Below, piece by piece: positions 15,534-17,728 of a DNA stretch of 17,728 nucleotides (positions within the stretch are counted from its first letter, which is position 1; each line of letters opens with the position of its first letter). The notes under the pieces are model-generated. The model worked only from the letters and a program-made list of their open reading frames with translations, was not told the origin of the DNA and ran no database searches. Position numbers and translations under genes: made by a program. This DNA is from an uncultured Bacilli bacterium (GTDB lineage Bacteria > Bacillota_I > Bacilli_A > RF39 > UBA660). The DNA lies in NCBI GenBank assembly GCA_947598425.1, contig CANQFH010000009.1:1-17728 (forward strand), given 5' to 3'.

Positions 15534-16925
15534 TTGAAAATATATAATACCTTAACTAAAAGATTAGAAGAGTTTAAACCTCATGAAGAAGGAATAGTGA
15601 GAATGTATACATGTGGTCCCACAGTATATCATTATCAACATATAGGTAATATTAGAACGTATATTATTGAAGATATATTTGAACGGACTTTTAATTATTT
15701 AGGTTATAAAGTGCAAAGAGTTATGAATATTACCGATGTTGGTCATTTAAAAAGTGATGGCGATACTGGAGAAGATAAAATGGCTATTGCTATGGAAAGA
15801 GAACATAAATCATCAAAAGAAATAGCGACATTTTATACTAATGAATTTAAAAAAGATTGTTCACTAGTCAATATTAAATGGCCGAAGACAGTAGTTAATG
15901 CTACTCAAGAGATAGATATGTATATTAAAATAATTAGTAAATTATTAGATACTGGCTATGCTTATGAAAGTAATGGTAATATTTATTTTGATACTAGTAA
16001 ATATCCTAAATATTATGAATTATCAGGAAGAAGTAGAGAAGAGTTAATTGTAGCTAGTCGTGATGATGTTTCTTTAGATGAAAATAAAAAGAATCCTGCT
16101 GATTTTGTTTTATGGTTTACGAATTCCAAGTTTGGTAATCAAGAATTACAATGGGATAGTCCTTTTGGAAGAGGATTCCCTGGTTGGCATATTGAATGTT
16201 CTGGTATTGCTATTAAATATTTAGGAGAATACTTAGATTTACATTTTGGAGCAGAAGATGCTGTATTTCCTCATCATACTAATGAGATTGCTCAAAGTGA
16301 AGCTTACTTAGGACATAAATGGTGTAATTATTGGGTACATTTATCTTGGCTTTTAACTAATAATGTTAAAATGAGTAAGAGTTTAGGCCATATTTTAACT
16401 GTATCTAAATTACAAGAAGAAGGCTATAATCCATTAAGTTTTCGTTATATGTGTTTACAAAGTCATCATCGTAAACAATTATCTTTTAATTATGAACTTT
16501 TAGATAGTGCTGAAAATGCTTATAAAAAATTAAAAAATAAAGTATTAAGTTTAAATAAAGAAGGAAGTATTAATAAAGAAGAATTTGCTAAATATCAAGA
16601 AATATTTAAAAATCACTTAGAAGACGATTTAAATACTGCCAATGCTCTAGCGACATTATATGATGTGTTGAAAAGTGATCTTAATGATAATACTAAATAT
16701 GCTTTAATTGAAGATTTTGATCAAGTTTTAGGATTAGATTTAACGAAAGAAGTTCAAGTTAATAATCATATTGATGAAGAATTTATTCAAAGTAAAATTA
16801 AAGAAAGAAATATAGCTAAAGAAAATAAAAATTACGAATTAGCAGATAAAATTAGATTAGAATTATTAGAAAAAGGTATAATATTAAAAGATACTAGAGA
16901 AGGTACAATATACGAGGTGAAATAA
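15534..16925 (+). CDS. cysS: cysteinyl-tRNA synthetase
   Basis: This 463-residue class I synthetase charges tRNA-Cys. It is of full family length. The HIGH box is HIGN at 36-39, and the KMSKS box is exactly KMSKS at 279-283. The zinc site of CysRS that selects cysteine is complete: Cys27, Cys222, His247 and Glu251. The ECSGIA and PHHTNEIAQSEA segments surround them. The start codon is TTG at 15534, with a strong AAGGAG (15520-15525) eight bases upstream; no ATG gives a better alignment of the N-terminus MKIYNTLTKRLEEF. The gene follows gltX by 13 bases and overlaps the next gene by one base (TAATG). The usual intervening cysE of Bacillus is absent. Confidence 0.96.
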   Translation: MKIYNTLTKRLEEFKPHEEGIVRMYTCGPTVYHYQHIGNIRTYIIEDIFERTFNYLGYKVQRVMNITDVGHLKSDGDTGEDKMAIAMEREHKSSKEIATFYTNEFKKDCSLVNIKWPKTVVNATQEIDMYIKIISKLLDTGYAYESNGNIYFDTSKYPKYYELSGRSREELIVASRDDVSLDENKKNPADFVLWFTNSKFGNQELQWDSPFGRGFPGWHIECSGIAIKYLGEYLDLHFGAEDAVFPHHTNEIAQSEAYLGHKWCNYWVHLSWLLTNNVKMSKSLGHILTVSKLQEEGYNPLSFRYMCLQSHHRKQLSFNYELLDSAENAYKKLKNKVLSLNKEGSINKEEFAKYQEIFKNHLEDDLNTANALATLYDVLKSDLNDNTKYALIEDFDQVLGLDLTKEVQVNNHIDEEFIQSKIKERNIAKENKNYELADKIRLELLEKGIILKDTREGTIYEVK

Positions 16926-17593
16926 TGGATTTATTATTATATTTATTAATATTAATTATTCCCACAATTGCTCAAATTAAAATTAGTTATTCTTATAGTA
17001 AATATCAGAAGATAACTAGTAAAAAAGAATTAACGGGGTTTGATGTTGCTAGAAAAATATTAGATGAAAATGGTTTAGATGATATTTATGTGGTAGAAGT
17101 AAGTGGTTATTTAACAGATCATTATGATCCTAAAAGGAAAGTAGTAAGATTATCTAAAGATGTTTTTCATGGTAATAGTATAGCTTCAGTCTCTGTTGCA
17201 GCTCACGAATGTGGTCATGCTATTCAAGATAAAGAAAATTATGTCTATATGCGTATAAGAAGTATGTTAGTTCCAGTAGTTAATTTTGTTTCAATATTTT
17301 CATGGATAATAATTTTAGTTGGCTTATTAATTGAATATTTTCAAATATTTTATATAGGTATAGCATTTATTAGTTTAAGTTTAATATTTCAATTAGTAAC
17401 ATTACCAGTAGAATTTAATGCTAGTAGTAGAGCTAAGAAAGAGTTAGTTAAATTAAAATTAATAGATAAAAAAGAATTACAAGAATCAAGTAATATGTTA
17501 GCAGCTGCTGCGATGACTTATGTTGCTTCAGTTTTATCTAGTGCTTTGGAAATAATTAGATTAATATTAATTTTTAATGATAATAATAGATAA
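16925..17593 (+). CDS. YugP-type zinc metallopeptidase, membrane
   Basis: This 222-residue membrane protein belongs to the Zn_peptidase_2 (YugP) family. A hydrophobic N-terminal helix (residues 1-19) is followed by a loop with GFDVARKILDENGL and the VSVAAHECGHAIQDKENY segment. HECGH at 94-98 is the HExxH zinc motif with Glu95 as catalytic base. Further helices lie at about 118-140, 143-166 and 195-217, and PVEFNASSRA holds a Glu that may be the third zinc ligand. The physiological substrate of the family is not known to me. It overlaps cysS by one base, with GAGGTGA upstream inside cysS, so it is translationally coupled. In Bacillus-type gltX-cysS clusters the following gene is usually Mini-III RNase instead, so the neighbour here differs. 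Confidence 0.9.
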   Translation: MDLLLYLLILIIPTIAQIKISYSYSKYQKITSKKELTGFDVARKILDENGLDDIYVVEVSGYLTDHYDPKRKVVRLSKDVFHGNSIASVSVAAHECGHAIQDKENYVYMRIRSMLVPVVNFVSIFSWIIILVGLLIEYFQIFYIGIAFISLSLIFQLVTLPVEFNASSRAKKELVKLKLIDKKELQESSNMLAAAAMTYVASVLSSALEIIRLILIFNDNNR

Positions 17594-17600
17594 AATATAT

Positions 17601-17633
17601 AAAGGAATGTGAAAAAAGCATTCTTTTTTATTT
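17601..17633 (+). terminator. rho-independent terminator after the gltX-cysS-peptidase operon
   Basis: AAAGGAATG (17601-17609) pairs with CATTCTTTT (17619-17627), 9 bp with one G-T wobble and a 9-base loop. A T-rich tail runs to 17633. Confidence 0.75.
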
Positions 17634-17642
17634 GGTAAAATT

Positions 17643-17672
17643 TTGACAATCGGGGAGATAAGTCAATAGATT
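17643..17672 (+). promoter_or_regulatory. promoter candidate at right edge
   Basis: An exact consensus -35, TTGACA (17643-17648), is followed after 18 bases by a weak -10, TAGATT (17667-17672). It lies between the terminator and a strong ribosome binding site. Confidence 0.4.
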
Positions 17673-17695
17673 AGACAGGTAAAAGAGGGGGGTAA

Positions 17696-17728
17696 TTGAG
17701 AAAAATAGTCAAATTCAAACTGCTCAGG
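17696..17728 (+). CDS. start of an unidentified gene, truncated by the window edge
   Basis: TTG at 17696 begins an open frame reading Met-Arg-Lys-Ile-Val-Lys-Phe-Lys-Leu-Leu-Arg to the window edge. An in-frame TAA sits directly before it, so no earlier start is possible. The purine-rich AGAGGGGGG (17684-17692) is a very strong Shine-Dalgarno, and a candidate promoter lies upstream. Codons CTG, CTC, AGG and TTC are uncommon in the other genes here. Eleven residues are too few to name a family. Confidence 0.35.
   Translation, partial: MRKIVKFKLLR

Noticed and set aside
1..17728. CRISPR array, tRNA, rRNA, insertion sequence or phage genes
   Set aside because: I looked and saw no direct repeat series, cloverleaf, transposase, integrase or structural phage gene; nearly all of the window is ordinary coding sequence.

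Overview
The window is a chromosomal stretch of an AT-rich, low-GC Gram-positive-type bacterium. G+C is roughly a quarter by eye over the genes. Leu is mostly TTA, and Shine-Dalgarno sites are of the AGGAGG type. The gene families (CmpB-like membrane protein, YugP-type zinc peptidase, Tex, an adjacent gltX-cysS pair, a MATE/cytidylate-kinase-like fusion) fit uncultured gut Bacillota of the Bacilli/Erysipelotrichia/'Mollicutes-like' kind. That placement is inference. The standard bacterial code applies: stops are mostly TAA, with two TAG and one TGA, and Trp is always TGG in the reading frames.

Layout. (1) 1-2417: a MATE-type multidrug/organic cation exporter, cut by the left edge and carrying a C-terminal cytidylate-kinase-like domain, then a flavin reductase-like FMN protein. 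(2) 2450-2784: a self-contained unit for a 67-residue double-CxxC protein with its own promoter, a dyad inside that promoter, and a terminator. (3) 2796-5648: a strong promoter drives a CmpB-family membrane protein and a single-pass membrane protein with an acidic ectodomain. A second promoter drives a protein-kinase-fold protein followed by guanylate kinase. (4) 5649-8036: a FAD/Rieske oxidoreductase on the minus strand, convergent with and directly abutting gmk. It is divergent from thioredoxin, which is followed by a small helical protein and a terminator. (5) 8033-13897: a tightly overlapping four-gene RNA operon of rRNA methyltransferase, RluA-type pseudouridine synthase, U32 family protein and Tex. 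(6) 13898-17633: an intergenic region with two hairpins, then gltX, cysS and a YugP-type zinc metallopeptidase, closed by a terminator. (7) 17643-17728: a G-richer segment with a consensus -35 box, a strong ribosome binding site and the first 11 codons of a gene that runs off the window.

Most of the window is housekeeping (translation, nucleotide metabolism, RNA modification, redox). No CRISPR array, tRNA, rRNA, IS element or recognisable defence system is visible. The points most worth a second look are the transporter-kinase fusion, the orphan double-CxxC gene with its dyad promoter, the divergent kinase-fold protein upstream of gmk, the perfect 11-bp inverted repeat in front of the gltX promoter, the divergent redox promoters that share a -35 region, and the compositional break at the right edge.
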